NCBI GenBank assembly: GCA_965197665.1
Contig: CBDANO010000005.1
Location: forward strand, 1,178,001 to 1,242,000
Reading direction: 5' to 3'
DNA length: 64,000 bases
Source of the DNA: CBDANO01 sp965197665
Lineage (GTDB): Bacteria; Chloroflexota; Dehalococcoidia; Lucifugimonadales; UBA3495
The notes beneath the pieces are model-generated. The model was given only the letters and a program-made list of their open reading frames with translations, made no database searches and was not told the origin of the DNA. This document shows positions 35,033 through 45,033 of this stretch, one piece after another; position 1 is the first letter of the stretch; each line of letters starts with the position of its first letter. The translations under genes were made by a program, and so were the position numbers.

Positions 35033-36616
35033 ATGGCAGACCTCCTTATCAAGAACGGAATGTTGATCGACGGCAGCGGCAATCCGGGCTACTACGCTTC
35101 GGTGGTGGTGGAGGGAGATACGCTGCAAATACTGCGGGGCGACCCGTCTCAAGTAGAGGCGTCCAGGGTGATAGACGCTTCGGGGCACGTCGTGTGCCCG
35201 GGCTTCGTGGACCTGCACTCCCACGCCGGCCTCACCATTTTGGGAGAACCGCACCACGACCCCAAGGTCCGTCAGGGCGTCACCACCGAGTTGGTGGGCA
35301 TCGACGGGATTTCCCACGCCCCCTTCCGGACCACCGAAGAGTTGAACCGGTACATATGGCTGGACTCGGGGCTCAACGGGTACCCTCCCGTACCGGCCGA
35401 CTGGTTGACGGTAGCTGACATGCTCAGCAAGTACGACAACAAGGTGGCCATCAACGTTGCGTATATATTGGGCAACTCTCCGGTGCGCATCTGGGCCATG
35501 GGCTATGAAGACCGGGAGGCCACCGGGTCGGAACTGGAGGAAATGAAGTCGGTGGTGGCGGAGGCCATGGCGGAGGGCGCTTGGGGGCTGTCCACCGGAC
35601 TGGACTACCCGCCCGGCCAGTACGCCACCACCGGCGAGTTGGCGGCCCTCTCCGAAGTGTCGGCCCGCTACGGCGGCTTCTACCATACCCACGTGCGGTC
35701 CGAGCTTGCCGCCCATGGCATGATGGCGCCCTGGGAGGAAGCGTTGGACATCGGACGCCGCAGTGACAGCCCCGTCCACTTGACCCACTACCGGCAGAGC
35801 GCGCAAGGGGAGGGCAGCCACTTGGACTATTTGGGGCTGGTGGAAAACGCCCGGAACGAAGGCATGGACGTTACTTTCGACTGCTACACCTACCCCCACT
35901 CGGGCACTACCCTGGGCATTGGATTTCCCGCTTGGACCAAGAACAAAGGCCCCGAAGGGCTCATGGAATTGCTGCGGGACCCCAAGGCCCGGGAGAGAAT
36001 GAAGAAGGACTTTCCGCTGGAGCGAAACGTTACCAGGGGCGACAACTGGCTAACCAACTTCCAGCGCCCCGAGAACAAGAAGTATGAAGGCAGATTGCTA
36101 AGGGACGTCGCCGAGATGCGGGAACAGGACCCGGCGGAATGTATGTTCGACTTGATGCTGGAGGAAAACCTGGGCGTTTCCATCGTGGGCCGGGGCACCA
36201 ACCCTCATACTTTGCCGAGCATGGTGGCCCATCCTCACGGGATGATCGCCAGCGACGCAATCTTGTTTGGCGACTTTCCCAGTCCCAGGACCTACGGCTG
36301 CTTCCCCTTGGTGTTGGCTGAGTTCGTCCGTTCGGAACGCCAATTGAGCCTACAGGAAGCGGTCCGGAAAATGACCTCCTTCCCCGCCCAGCGTTTGGGC
36401 GTGCCGGACCGGGGGCTGCTTCGCGACGGTTACAAAGCGGACATCGTAGTCTTCGACCCGACCAACGTGAAGGTCCGGGCTACCCGGGAGAACCCCAAGC
36501 AGTACCCGGAAGGTATCCCCTACGTGATCGTCAACGGGCAGGTAGTAATCGATCAGAGCGAAAACACCGGCGCCCTGCCGGGCCGGGCCGTCCGGCGCGG
36601 GCGGTCTTCAACTTAG
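35033..36616 (+). CDS. N-acyl-D-amino-acid deacylase family amidohydrolase
   Basis: The 527-residue protein is a urease-superfamily amidohydrolase. The metal-binding motif is GFVDLHSHAGLT, and D-aminoacylase hallmarks are WGLSTGLDYPPGQYA and YHTHVRSE. The C-terminal composite sandwich includes KADIVVFDPTNV. The family releases fatty or acetyl groups from N-acyl-D-amino acids or hydrolyses related amides. It follows the flavin monooxygenase by 42 bases on the same strand and has CGGAGGGA upstream, so the two are likely co-transcribed. Confidence 0.9.
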   Translation: MADLLIKNGMLIDGSGNPGYYASVVVEGDTLQILRGDPSQVEASRVIDASGHVVCPGFVDLHSHAGLTILGEPHHDPKVRQGVTTELVGIDGISHAPFRTTEELNRYIWLDSGLNGYPPVPADWLTVADMLSKYDNKVAINVAYILGNSPVRIWAMGYEDREATGSELEEMKSVVAEAMAEGAWGLSTGLDYPPGQYATTGELAALSEVSARYGGFYHTHVRSELAAHGMMAPWEEALDIGRRSDSPVHLTHYRQSAQGEGSHLDYLGLVENARNEGMDVTFDCYTYPHSGTTLGIGFPAWTKNKGPEGLMELLRDPKARERMKKDFPLERNVTRGDNWLTNFQRPENKKYEGRLLRDVAEMREQDPAECMFDLMLEENLGVSIVGRGTNPHTLPSMVAHPHGMIASDAILFGDFPSPRTYGCFPLVLAEFVRSERQLSLQEAVRKMTSFPAQRLGVPDRGLLRDGYKADIVVFDPTNVKVRATRENPKQYPEGIPYVIVNGQVVIDQSENTGALPGRAVRRGRSST

Positions 36617-36815
36617 CTGATTAGCTTGATACTTACGGCAAGGTCTCACAAGAAGATTTGACGGTCTTTAGCCCAAAACCGCTGTGGGCCCGTCTACCCT
36701 CTCGCGTGTGGAACGGGTCCGACCCTCTATGCCCCTGACGGAAGACTACATGGAAAGTTGCCCGCTAGACCCGCTGGCCGCAAGGTAGCGCGGGAGTCGT
36801 TGGAGCGCGGCTTCC

Positions 36816-38066
36816 ATGAAAAGCTACTCATTCCTCAGCCTCGTTAGAAACGCCCTGAGCCACCATGAAAACTGGCCCCGCGCGTGGCGGAGTCCCGAGC
36901 CCAAGCAGGCCTACGACGTAGTGGTGGTGGGCGCCGGAGGCCACGGCCTTGCCACCGCCTACTATCTGGCCAAGGAGCACGGCATCTCCAACGTCGCCGT
37001 TCTCGAGAAAGGCTACGTGGGGGGCGGCAACACCGGACGCAACACGGAGATCGTCCGCTCCAACTACCTGTGGGACGAAGCGGCCCATCTCTACGAGTTT
37101 TCTCTAAAGATGTGGGGCAGCCTCTCCCGTGAACTCAATTTCAACCTGATGTTCAGCCAGCGCGGCGTGGTGAGTCTCGGCCACAGCTTGCAAGAGATGC
37201 GGGACATCGCTCGCCGGGTAAACGCCAACCGGTTGAACGGCATCGACAGCGAGTTGCTCGACGCCGGCGAGGTCAAAAAGCTGGTCCCGATTCTCAATAC
37301 CTCCTCCGACGCCCGCTACCCAATCCTCGGCGCGTCGTTGCAACGAAGAGGGGGGACTGCCCGCCACGACGCCTTGAGTTGGGGGTACGCCCGCGCCGCC
37401 GATTCCAGGGGGGTCGACGTCATCCAGCACTGCGAAGTCACCGGCATTCGCTGCTACGACGGGCGGGTGGTTGGCGTAGAAACAAGCAAGGGATTTATCA
37501 AAGCGGGCAAGGTGGCCGTCGCCGTGGCCGGCGCCTCCAGTGTCTTGGCCGACATGGCCGGGCTGCGCCTACCCATTGAAAGCCACCCGTTGCAGGCTTG
37601 GGTCTCTGAGCCGGTCAAGCCGGTCTTGGACGTTGTGATCATGTCCAACGCGGTGCATGCCTATATCAGCCAGACCGCCAGAGGGGAGTTGCTGGCGGGA
37701 GCGGGCATAGACTCGTATACCGGCTACGGCCAGCGGGGCAGTTTTTCGGTCTTGGAACACGCCAACGCCGCCATCGTCGAGTTGTTCCCCATCTTCAGCC
37801 GCTTACGCTTGATGCGCCAGTGGGGCGGTATCGTCGACGTTAGCCCCGACGCTTGCCCGATAATCGGCAAGACGCCGGTCCAAGGACTGTACTTCAATTG
37901 TGGATGGGGCACCGGCGGTTACAAGTCCACCCCCGGGTCCGGCTGGGTATACGCCTATACCATTGCCAACGACCGGCCTCACCCGCTAAACGAGCCCTTT
38001 GAGCTGGACCGGTTTGCTACCGGCCGGCTAATCGACGAGCACGGCGCCGCCGGTGTTGCTCATTAG
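36816..38066 (+). CDS. soxB: sarcosine oxidase, beta subunit
   Basis: The 416-residue flavoprotein has the FAD motif YDVVVVGAGGHGLATAYYLA at about residues 33-52 and the FNLMFSQRGVVSLGH segment. RRGGTARHDAL holds a His at about residue 184, corresponding to the His that carries the covalent FMN in heterotetrameric sarcosine oxidases. The C-terminal FNCGWGTGGYKSTPGSG is also typical. The complex oxidises sarcosine to glycine, transferring the methyl group to tetrahydrofolate and producing H2O2. It leads the operon soxB-D-A-G, 123 bases before soxD. Confidence 0.95.
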   Translation: MKSYSFLSLVRNALSHHENWPRAWRSPEPKQAYDVVVVGAGGHGLATAYYLAKEHGISNVAVLEKGYVGGGNTGRNTEIVRSNYLWDEAAHLYEFSLKMWGSLSRELNFNLMFSQRGVVSLGHSLQEMRDIARRVNANRLNGIDSELLDAGEVKKLVPILNTSSDARYPILGASLQRRGGTARHDALSWGYARAADSRGVDVIQHCEVTGIRCYDGRVVGVETSKGFIKAGKVAVAVAGASSVLADMAGLRLPIESHPLQAWVSEPVKPVLDVVIMSNAVHAYISQTARGELLAGAGIDSYTGYGQRGSFSVLEHANAAIVELFPIFSRLRLMRQWGGIVDVSPDACPIIGKTPVQGLYFNCGWGTGGYKSTPGSGWVYAYTIANDRPHPLNEPFELDRFATGRLIDEHGAAGVAH

Positions 38067-38189
38067 CTTCCTACCATCAGCTTACTTGGAACCGGCTCTG
38101 AATGGCCCTTGACCATACAAGACGCCCTTCGAAAAGCCCGCCAAATCGCGGGATAGCATTTCAAACCAGGGCGGAATGACGTATCGACG

Positions 38190-38471
38190 ATGCTCCTAAT
38201 CGAGTGCCCCTGGTGTGGACCCAGGGAAGAGAGCGAGTTTTCCTACGGCGGCGAGGCCCACATTGCGAGGCCCGCGGCGCCGGACTCACTGTCCGACGCG
38301 GAATGGGCGGACTACCTGTTCATGCGAAAGAATTCCCGGGGCCGGCACTTGGAACAGTGGTCCCACTCCGGCGGTTGCCGCCGCTGGTTCAATGTCGAAA
38401 GAAACACCGTCAGCTACCGGATCACCTCGGTCTATCGCCCGGGAGAGCCGCCTCCGGGAGGCATGGAATGA
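38190..38471 (+). CDS. soxD: sarcosine oxidase, delta subunit
   Basis: The 93-residue protein begins MLLIECPWCGPREESEF. Its Cys6, Cys9, His59 (in WSHSGG) and Cys63 fall at the zinc-ligand positions I recall for characterised heterotetrameric sarcosine oxidases, which indicates a functional zinc site. Its stop overlaps the soxA ATG in ATGA form. Confidence 0.95.
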   Translation: MLLIECPWCGPREESEFSYGGEAHIARPAAPDSLSDAEWADYLFMRKNSRGRHLEQWSHSGGCRRWFNVERNTVSYRITSVYRPGEPPPGGME

Positions 38472-41400
38472 CCCAGGTCCACCGTCTGGCTGCCGGGGGT
38501 CGGATCGACCGCCAAAGACCGCTCCGGTTCACTTTCGATAGTAAACCCTTAGATGGTTATGCCGGCGATACTCTGGCCTCGGCCCTCCTCGCCAACGGCG
38601 TCCGAGTCGTCGGAAGGAGCCTGAAGTATCGCCGTCCCCGCGGCGTCGTAGCTGCCGGGCCCGAGGAGCCCAACGCCGTCCTCCAGATAGGTAAAGGTCC
38701 CGCAACCTTGCCCAATCAGGTGGCCTCCGAGGTGGAGTTGTACGATGGCTTGGACGCTGCTGCCGTCGGCTGCTGGCCCAGCTTGAACTTCGATCTTCGC
38801 GCCGCCGTCGGCCTCTTCTCCCCCTTGATGCCTCCCGGCTTCTATTACAAGACCTTCATGTGGCCTAAAGGCGCCTGGAAGATGTACGAGGCTTTGATTC
38901 GCCGGGCGGCGGGTCTAGGTGTCTCGCCTCAAGGGCCGGACCCGGACCGGTACGACAAGGTCAACGCTCATTGCGACGTTCTCGTGGTGGGCGGCGGCCC
39001 GGCGGGACTCGCGGCGGCCCTCGAAGCGGGGCGTACCGGGGCCCGAGTCATACTCGCGGATGAAAATCCCGAGTTTGGCGGAAGTCTTTTGGGGCGCCGT
39101 CAGGCCATCAATGGCAAGCCTGCGGCCGAGTGGGTCTCCGGGGCGGTGGATGAGCTGGCCTCGACGGTGGAAGTCCGCCTACTCCCCCGGAGCACTGCCG
39201 TCGGTTACTACGATCATAATTTCATCACGATACTCCAGCGGGTCTCCGACCATCCGGCGGGCGCTAATCCGTTAAGTCCCGGTCCGGCAAATACCAGTGC
39301 CGGGGTCCCGAGGCAACGCCTGTGGCGCGTCCGGGCCAAGCAGGTCGTGCTGGCCGCCGGCGCCATCGAACGCCCGCTGGTCTTCGCCAACAATGACCGT
39401 CCCGGCGTCATGCTGGCCGGCGCGGTCTCGACCTACTTGAACAAGTACGCGGTAGCACCGGGGTCCAGAGCGGTGGTATTCACCAATAACGACGGTGCCT
39501 ATGGGACCGCCTTGGACCTAGCCGACGCCGGTCTAACGGTCGAGGCGGTGGTCAACCTCGGCCCGGAATCCGCCGGTCCACTAGCAGCCCAGGCGCGCCA
39601 AAGAGGCATCGAAGTTCTCGAACGGTCCGCCGTGGTTAACGTCAAGGGGCGCATGGGAGTGACGGGCGTGGAGGTAATGAGTCTCGACGATTCGGGGCGC
39701 GGCGTCGAAGGCCGCAGGCGCGGCATTCCCTGCGACCTTGTCGCTGTATCCGGGGGCTGGAACCCCGCCGTCCACCTGCACAACCAGTCGGGGGGCAAGC
39801 TGCGGTTCAACCGCGCCTACGCCTGTTTCTCGCCGGATGAGCCGGTCCCAGGGGAACGCTCGGCGGGCGCCTGCAACGGTACCTTCACCCTCGCCGGGTG
39901 TTTGGCCGAAGGCGCCGGCGCGGGGGCCCAAGCGGCTCTCGATGCCGGGTTTGGGAAAGGCGTCAGGTCATTGAACGACTTCGCCGTCGACGAGCCGGCG
40001 GAGAATCATGTAGAGGCCGTTTGGACAGTACCCTCGCCCAAGGCTGCGGGCCGGGGAGCCAAGCAGTTCGTCGATTTTCAGACCGATACCACCGCCGCGG
40101 ACATCGTCATCGCGAGCCGGGAGGGTTACCGGTCCATTGAGCACGTAAAGCGTTACACCACCCTCGGCATGGGTACCGACCAAGGTAAGCTGGGCAACGT
40201 GGCCGGCATGGGCGTCTTGGCCGAGACCTTGGACGAAGATATTGCGTCCATAGGAACGACCACCTTCCGCCCGCCCTACACGCCGGTTACCTACGGCGCC
40301 ACGGCGGGGCGGGCCGCCGGCCCCTGGTTCGACCCGGTGCGGAAGACTCCTATTCACCGGTGGCACGAGCAAGCGGGCGCCCTGTTCGAGAACGTAGGCC
40401 AGTGGAAGCGGCCTTGGTACTACCCCCAAGCTGGTGAGAGTATGCAAGACGCGGTGAATCGAGAGTCTTTAGCGGCCCGCGGCGGTGTCGCCATCACCGA
40501 CGCCTCGACCCTGGGAAAGATAGACATACAAGGTCCCGACGCCGCCGAGTTCTTGAACCGGGTATATACCAACTCTTGGCTGAAGCTGCCCGTCGGCAGG
40601 TGCCGCTATGGGCTTATGCTCGGCGAAGACGGCATGATCATGGACGATGGAGTAACCGCGCGGCTGGGGGAGCGCCATTACCTCATGCACACTACCACCG
40701 GCAACGCGGCGGCGGTCATGGCGTGGCTGGAGCGGTGGCTGCAGACGGAGTGGCCGGAGCTGAAAGTCTACCTTACGTCGGTGACCGACCACTGGGCCAC
40801 CATTTCTCTAGTAGGGCCTGGCAGCCGCAATCTGGCGTCGGAACTATGCAGCGGCGTCGATTTTTCCGGGGACGCTTTCCCCTTCATGTCCGTTCGCCTT
40901 GGGACCTTCGCAGGGACGCCGGCCCGGGTGTTCCGCATCAGCTTCAGTGGAGAGTTGACCTACGAGGTAAACGTTCCGGCTGACCTTGGCAGGGCCGTTT
41001 GGGATGCCTGCATCGAGGCCGGCGCCAAGTACGGCATTGCTCCCTACGGCACCGAGGTCATGCACCTGCTCCGAGCGGAGAAGGGGTTCATCATCGTCGG
41101 GCAGGACACCGACGGCTCGGTCACGCCCGACGACGCAGGCATGGCTTGGGTGGTGGACAAACGCAAGGACTTTCTTGGCAAGCGCTCCTTGTCCCGGTCG
41201 GACATGCTGCGCGGTGACCGGAAGCAATTGGTGGGGCTGCTGGCGGCAGCGCCGTCGGGAGTGCTGCCCGACGGAGGCCACGTCGTCGAGGGTCCCAACG
41301 CCCGCAGGCCGAGACCCAGTCTTGGCCACGTCACGTCAAGCTACTACAGCGCCTGCTTGGGCCGCTCCATCGCTCTCGCCATGATAAAAGGCGGACGGTC

Positions 41401-41509
41401 TCGAATGGGAGGCCAAGTGTACGTGTCCGGTACCGATGGGCGCACCGCCGCCGCGACGATCTGCAGTCCGGTGTTTTATGATCCCGCCGGGGAACGTCAG
41501 AATGTCTGA
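38468..41509 (+). CDS. soxA: sarcosine oxidase, alpha subunit
   Basis: The 1013-residue protein has four recognisable parts. An N-terminal Fer2_4 domain (LDGYAGDTLASALLANGVRV) lacks cluster cysteines, as in other SoxA. An NAD(P)/FAD-binding domain follows with CDVLVVGGGPAGLAAALEAG. A second dinucleotide-binding segment begins at AVVFTNNDGAYGTALDLADA. The C-terminal half is a GcvT-like folate-binding domain (KIDIQGPDAAEFLNRVYTN) with a terminal barrel. The ATG at 38468 overlaps the soxD stop by four bases; the upstream open frame is a shadow of soxD. Confidence 0.95.
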   Translation: MTQVHRLAAGGRIDRQRPLRFTFDSKPLDGYAGDTLASALLANGVRVVGRSLKYRRPRGVVAAGPEEPNAVLQIGKGPATLPNQVASEVELYDGLDAAAVGCWPSLNFDLRAAVGLFSPLMPPGFYYKTFMWPKGAWKMYEALIRRAAGLGVSPQGPDPDRYDKVNAHCDVLVVGGGPAGLAAALEAGRTGARVILADENPEFGGSLLGRRQAINGKPAAEWVSGAVDELASTVEVRLLPRSTAVGYYDHNFITILQRVSDHPAGANPLSPGPANTSAGVPRQRLWRVRAKQVVLAAGAIERPLVFANNDRPGVMLAGAVSTYLNKYAVAPGSRAVVFTNNDGAYGTALDLADAGLTVEAVVNLGPESAGPLAAQARQRGIEVLERSAVVNVKGRMGVTGVEVMSLDDSGRGVEGRRRGIPCDLVAVSGGWNPAVHLHNQSGGKLRFNRAYACFSPDEPVPGERSAGACNGTFTLAGCLAEGAGAGAQAALDAGFGKGVRSLNDFAVDEPAENHVEAVWTVPSPKAAGRGAKQFVDFQTDTTAADIVIASREGYRSIEHVKRYTTLGMGTDQGKLGNVAGMGVLAETLDEDIASIGTTTFRPPYTPVTYGATAGRAAGPWFDPVRKTPIHRWHEQAGALFENVGQWKRPWYYPQAGESMQDAVNRESLAARGGVAITDASTLGKIDIQGPDAAEFLNRVYTNSWLKLPVGRCRYGLMLGEDGMIMDDGVTARLGERHYLMHTTTGNAAAVMAWLERWLQTEWPELKVYLTSVTDHWATISLVGPGSRNLASELCSGVDFSGDAFPFMSVRLGTFAGTPARVFRISFSGELTYEVNVPADLGRAVWDACIEAGAKYGIAPYGTEVMHLLRAEKGFIIVGQDTDGSVTPDDAGMAWVVDKRKDFLGKRSLSRSDMLRGDRKQLVGLLAAAPSGVLPDGGHVVEGPNARRPRPSLGHVTSSYYSACLGRSIALAMIKGGRSRMGGQVYVSGTDGRTAAATICSPVFYDPAGERQNV

Positions 41510-42140
41510 GCAATGCCCGCAAATCGACGCTAGGCGCGAGTCGCCCTTGGCTGAATTCCTTGCCTCTAGGCGAAGCCGGGGCCGCTCCGCCGGACCGAGA
41601 GTAACGATGACCGAGCGGGCCTTTCTCGGCCACGTTAATCTTCGCGGCGACCCCTCAGACACCGCCTTTCTGGACGCTGCGGGGGCAATCCTCGGGACTA
41701 GCTTGCCTACGACGCCAAACACGGTGACGGATGGCGCCGGAGTAACCGTCTGCTGGCTCGGCCCCGACGAATGGCTCTTCTTGACGCCGCCGGGCATGGA
41801 GTCTTCTTTAATCGACGGCTTTGCGGCCCTGGATAACGCTTTCGCTGCCGTCACCGACTTGAGCAGCGGCCAGACCGTGATATCCATCCGAGGGCCGAAA
41901 GCCCGCGATGTCTTGGCCAAGGGGTGCAGTTTGGACCTTCATCCCCAGGTTTTCGGTCCCGGGGCTTGCGCCCAAACCCTCGCCGCCGGCGTGGCAGTAA
42001 TCATCAGGCTAGTGAACGAGGCCCCTGCCTTCGATATTATCGTCCGGCGCAGCTTCGCCGAGTACCTGGCTCTCTGGCTCGAGGACGCTTCCCAGGAATA
42101 CGGCCTGGAAGTGGAGGCAGACGGACCAATGCCGGCTTGA
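41502..42140 (+). CDS. soxG: sarcosine oxidase, gamma subunit
   Basis: The 212-residue protein starts at an ATG that overlaps the last eight bases of soxA. It resembles a GcvT-like fold. The N-terminal RAFLGHVNLRGD is followed by CWLGPDEWLFLTPPG and VTDLSSGQTVISIRGPKARDVLAKGCSLDLHP, which are typical of SoxG. It completes the operon, so all four subunits of the tetrahydrofolate-dependent sarcosine oxidase are present and intact. Confidence 0.92.
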   Translation: MSEQCPQIDARRESPLAEFLASRRSRGRSAGPRVTMTERAFLGHVNLRGDPSDTAFLDAAGAILGTSLPTTPNTVTDGAGVTVCWLGPDEWLFLTPPGMESSLIDGFAALDNAFAAVTDLSSGQTVISIRGPKARDVLAKGCSLDLHPQVFGPGACAQTLAAGVAVIIRLVNEAPAFDIIVRRSFAEYLALWLEDASQEYGLEVEADGPMPA

Positions 42141-42187
42141 CTCGCGGCCCCAATACCTCCCGAAATGTTTCCAAAAAGGCAGGCGGG

Positions 42188-43105
42188 CTAGAAGGTCGCC
42201 ACCGGGTTGACAGGGGAGCCGGTCCCCCCGATAAGGACCAGAGGGTTCACGGTAAACAGGAACTCGTACTTTCCTTCTTCTTCGCAAACTTGAGCCAACG
42301 GCTCCAGCAGGGCGTTGTCGATGAGGGCCACCCCGTAGGAGAACAGGACCCCATGGATCGACCAGGGTAGGCCGTAGCCGTTGGGCATCATTTCGGTCAT
42401 GTCCCAGCACAGAAGGGCAACGTCATGGTCCCTGATGAAAGGCAAACAGGAGGCATGGACGCCGGGGATGCGGTTCATGTCGCCGCCGTATTGGCCGCCG
42501 TCCCGGTTGTAAGCCTCCAAGCCGCTGTAGAGCAGCACCGCGTCACCGGGCTCGATGCTCACCTGCTGCGCCGCCGCGATCTCTTCCAATTCCCAACCGT
42601 GGACGGGGGAATCGAAGGTCACGTAAGGCCGGCCCCGGTGCTTGGGTACGTTTAGCAGCACGCCTCTAGTCATGATTCCGTCCCGCCAAACGTCGATGGA
42701 GGCGTAGCGGGCGCCGTCGAAAGTAATCTCCTCCTTCGGGTCTTTCCCGTCCCATGAGCCGTGCTTGTCCCAAACGTGGCAAAGCGCGTCAAGGTGGGTG
42801 ACGGAGAAGCCGTGCTGGTATATGCCGATGTAGTCCATAGCGCCGCCGCCGTCATCGGGCCTTTCCAGGGTGTGGGTATAGTGCTGAATCGGTCTGGGGT
42901 TGTTGAACGCGGGCGCCACCGGGAGCGGCCGGGACAGAGAGACGGTCCGGCCTCTCGCCACGAGTTTGGCGGCGTCGACGCGCTTTTGCGGTGTAATCAG
43001 GTTAATGGCCCCGGCGGCGCTGTTGGCGCCCCAGCGCTGCCAGTTTCGCCCGTCGCGCAAGTATCCCTCCACCTGCTCTCTGGTAGGTATTCTATCGTCA
43101 GTCAT
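42188..43105 (-). CDS. cyclase family protein (kynurenine formamidase-like)
   Basis: The 305-residue protein matches the cyclase family (PF04199). The metal motif usually written HxGTHxDxP appears as HGFSVTHLDALCHV, keeping the His and Asp ligands. The segment GALINL-like AAGAINLITPQKRVDAA and WDGKDPKEEITFDGAR are family hallmarks, and the C-terminal GLPWSIHGVLFSYG is conserved in the long subgroup. Kynurenine formamidase and isatin hydrolase are known members, acting on amide or lactam bonds. It is convergent with the sox operon. The ribosome-binding GGGAGGG supports the ATG at 43105. Confidence 0.88.
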   Translation of the reverse strand: MTDDRIPTREQVEGYLRDGRNWQRWGANSAAGAINLITPQKRVDAAKLVARGRTVSLSRPLPVAPAFNNPRPIQHYTHTLERPDDGGGAMDYIGIYQHGFSVTHLDALCHVWDKHGSWDGKDPKEEITFDGARYASIDVWRDGIMTRGVLLNVPKHRGRPYVTFDSPVHGWELEEIAAAQQVSIEPGDAVLLYSGLEAYNRDGGQYGGDMNRIPGVHASCLPFIRDHDVALLCWDMTEMMPNGYGLPWSIHGVLFSYGVALIDNALLEPLAQVCEEEGKYEFLFTVNPLVLIGGTGSPVNPVATF

Positions 43106-43142
43106 AGCGTAACCCTCCCTGCTCCGAAAATAGTCTCATTCC

Positions 43143-44657
43143 CTACAACGTCTGCCAGTCCGCGTGCTGCTCGAAGGCGTGGGCCGCTTGGAAGAGAGCG
43201 GCGTCATCGAAATGCTTGGCCACCAGCATCATTCCCACGGGCAGCCCGTTCGACTTGGCGCAGGGTACGTTCAACGCCGGGTTGCCCGCCACGTCGAAGG
43301 GCGAAGTGTTATCCAGCATGTTCCCGCCGGTGGTCATCTTTTCCAAGATCCCGCTGTCGTAGTTATGCCGGTGGGCCTTCATGACGGTTGTGGGCATGGC
43401 CAGAAGGTCCACTTGTTGAAAGACCTCATCATACTTGGCCCTTAACATTCGGCGCAGGACTTGGGCCTTGGCGTAGAGGCGTCCGTGGTACCTTTCGCCC
43501 ATGTAGGTACCCAACAACAAGCTAAACTTGGTAAAAGGCGGCAGGTCGTTGGACTGGGTCTGTCGAAACTTTCCGATGGTGTCCACCAAATGGGGGTCAT
43601 AAGCGCCGCGCACGTGATGGTACATGCCGTTGTTTTGCCATAGGGAGGTAAACCCCTCGTTCACCAGGCTCCACTCCATGCCCATGGCTTGGCGGTGCTC
43701 TGGAACGGACACTTCGGTAATCCGAGCGCCCAGGCCGCCCAAGATGCCGACGGCCTTGCGGACCCCGGCTTCCACGTCCGGCTCAGAGAGGGGCAAGCCG
43801 AATCCTTCAGCTAGAACGCCGATGCGCAGGCCGTCCACCCCCTTGGCGAGAGCTTCCGTGTATGGCTGGACCGGCACCTCGTCCTGTCGATGGTCCAAAG
43901 GGTCTTTACCGGCTATGACTTCCAAGGTCAACGCTACCTCGGCCACAGTCAGGGCTTGGGGGCCGGCGTGGTCCAGGGTGCCGTCGTTGCCCACGCAGCC
44001 GGTGTACGGGACCAGGGTATGGGTCGGTTTCAGGCCTACCACCCCGCAAAAGGAGGACGGTATCCGTATGGAGCCCGCTTGGTCGCCGCCGATGGTGACG
44101 TCGATGTAGTCGTAGTAGGGCGCGGCGCCGGAGCCGCTGGAGGAGCCGCCGGCCGTATATTCCGGGTTATGGGGGTTCAAGATGCGCCCGTAATCGCTGG
44201 TGTCGGCCCCGCCGGAAAAGGCCATGCTATCCATGTTCAGCAACGCCACTATCTCGGCCCCCTCGTCCAAGAGCCGGGTTACGATGGTAGCGTCCGACTC
44301 CGGGACGCAACCGTCCAAAACCCGGGAGGCGAGGGTCAAAGGCATACCGGCCACGCAAATATTGTTCTTAAGGCCGATTCGCTTTCCCGCCAGCTTGCCG
44401 GTGGGCGCTCCCTTGAGGCTGCAGCGGCGGATGACGGCGTTGAAGGGGTCTTCTTCCTTGGACGGACGGTAACCCGGGTCCCGGTTAGGGTACTTCAACG
44501 GCGCTTTCGGCAACGGCATCAAGTCCAGTTCCTCGAAGAGCCGGAACATCTCCGGCATCGCCGTGGTAAAAGCTTCCAGTTCCTCGTCACTGAGTTGGAA
44601 GTAATTGGCGTCGGCCAGTTCGATTAGCTCGCTTTCTGAAGGCATTTGAAACGGCAC
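43143..44657 (-). CDS. amidase signature family hydrolase
   Basis: The 504-residue protein has the amidase triad: Lys in IGLKNNICVAG, the Gly/Ser stretch TAGGSSSGSGAAPYY, and the nucleophile in GGDQAGSIRIPSSFCGV. This GGDQAGSIR variant is typical of the aliphatic/aryl amidase group of actinobacteria and Chloroflexota rather than GatA. C-terminal FDVAGNPALNVPC is conserved. The GTG at 44657 is favoured because AGGAGG lies six bases upstream; an ATG 12 bases later is an alternative. It lies 37 bases upstream of the cyclase on the same strand, so both may form one operon. Confidence 0.93.
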   Translation of the reverse strand: MPFQMPSESELIELADANYFQLSDEELEAFTTAMPEMFRLFEELDLMPLPKAPLKYPNRDPGYRPSKEEDPFNAVIRRCSLKGAPTGKLAGKRIGLKNNICVAGMPLTLASRVLDGCVPESDATIVTRLLDEGAEIVALLNMDSMAFSGGADTSDYGRILNPHNPEYTAGGSSSGSGAAPYYDYIDVTIGGDQAGSIRIPSSFCGVVGLKPTHTLVPYTGCVGNDGTLDHAGPQALTVAEVALTLEVIAGKDPLDHRQDEVPVQPYTEALAKGVDGLRIGVLAEGFGLPLSEPDVEAGVRKAVGILGGLGARITEVSVPEHRQAMGMEWSLVNEGFTSLWQNNGMYHHVRGAYDPHLVDTIGKFRQTQSNDLPPFTKFSLLLGTYMGERYHGRLYAKAQVLRRMLRAKYDEVFQQVDLLAMPTTVMKAHRHNYDSGILEKMTTGGNMLDNTSPFDVAGNPALNVPCAKSNGLPVGMMLVAKHFDDAALFQAAHAFEQHADWQTL

Positions 44658-45033
44658 GTCAGTCCTCCTATTGCGCAGCGAGTGATTTCATAGCCGCCTG
44701 CTCCGGAGCGGCACGGGCGGGGCCACCCACGGAGAATAACCGGAGTTATGGAGTGGTCTCGGGCGGCATACCGATTCTACACCCTCCGGGCCGACAGCGG
44801 ATAGCGCCGCCAGTTTAGATGCCCGGCCGCCGTTGAATTCCCCCGGCTCACGGCGCCGGGTCTTGTGATTTTCATTTTCTGGCGCGGCCCGCCGCGACTG
44901 GTTCCACCGTTGACCAAGTACCACCCCCAGATTTTCGAAAGAGCCGTAACTAGGGGGGCCGGTAGACAAGGACCTAGGCCGGTAATAGACTTGCTCCAAC
45001 AATCCCCCTCGAAGTTTGAATGAGGTCGGTCCA
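44658..45033. other. divergent intergenic region
   Basis: This 376-base region lies between the minus-strand amidase and the plus-strand Ldh-type dehydrogenase. TTGACC occurs at about 44910 on the plus strand without a good -10. No gene, RNA or repeat was recognised. Confidence 0.4.
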
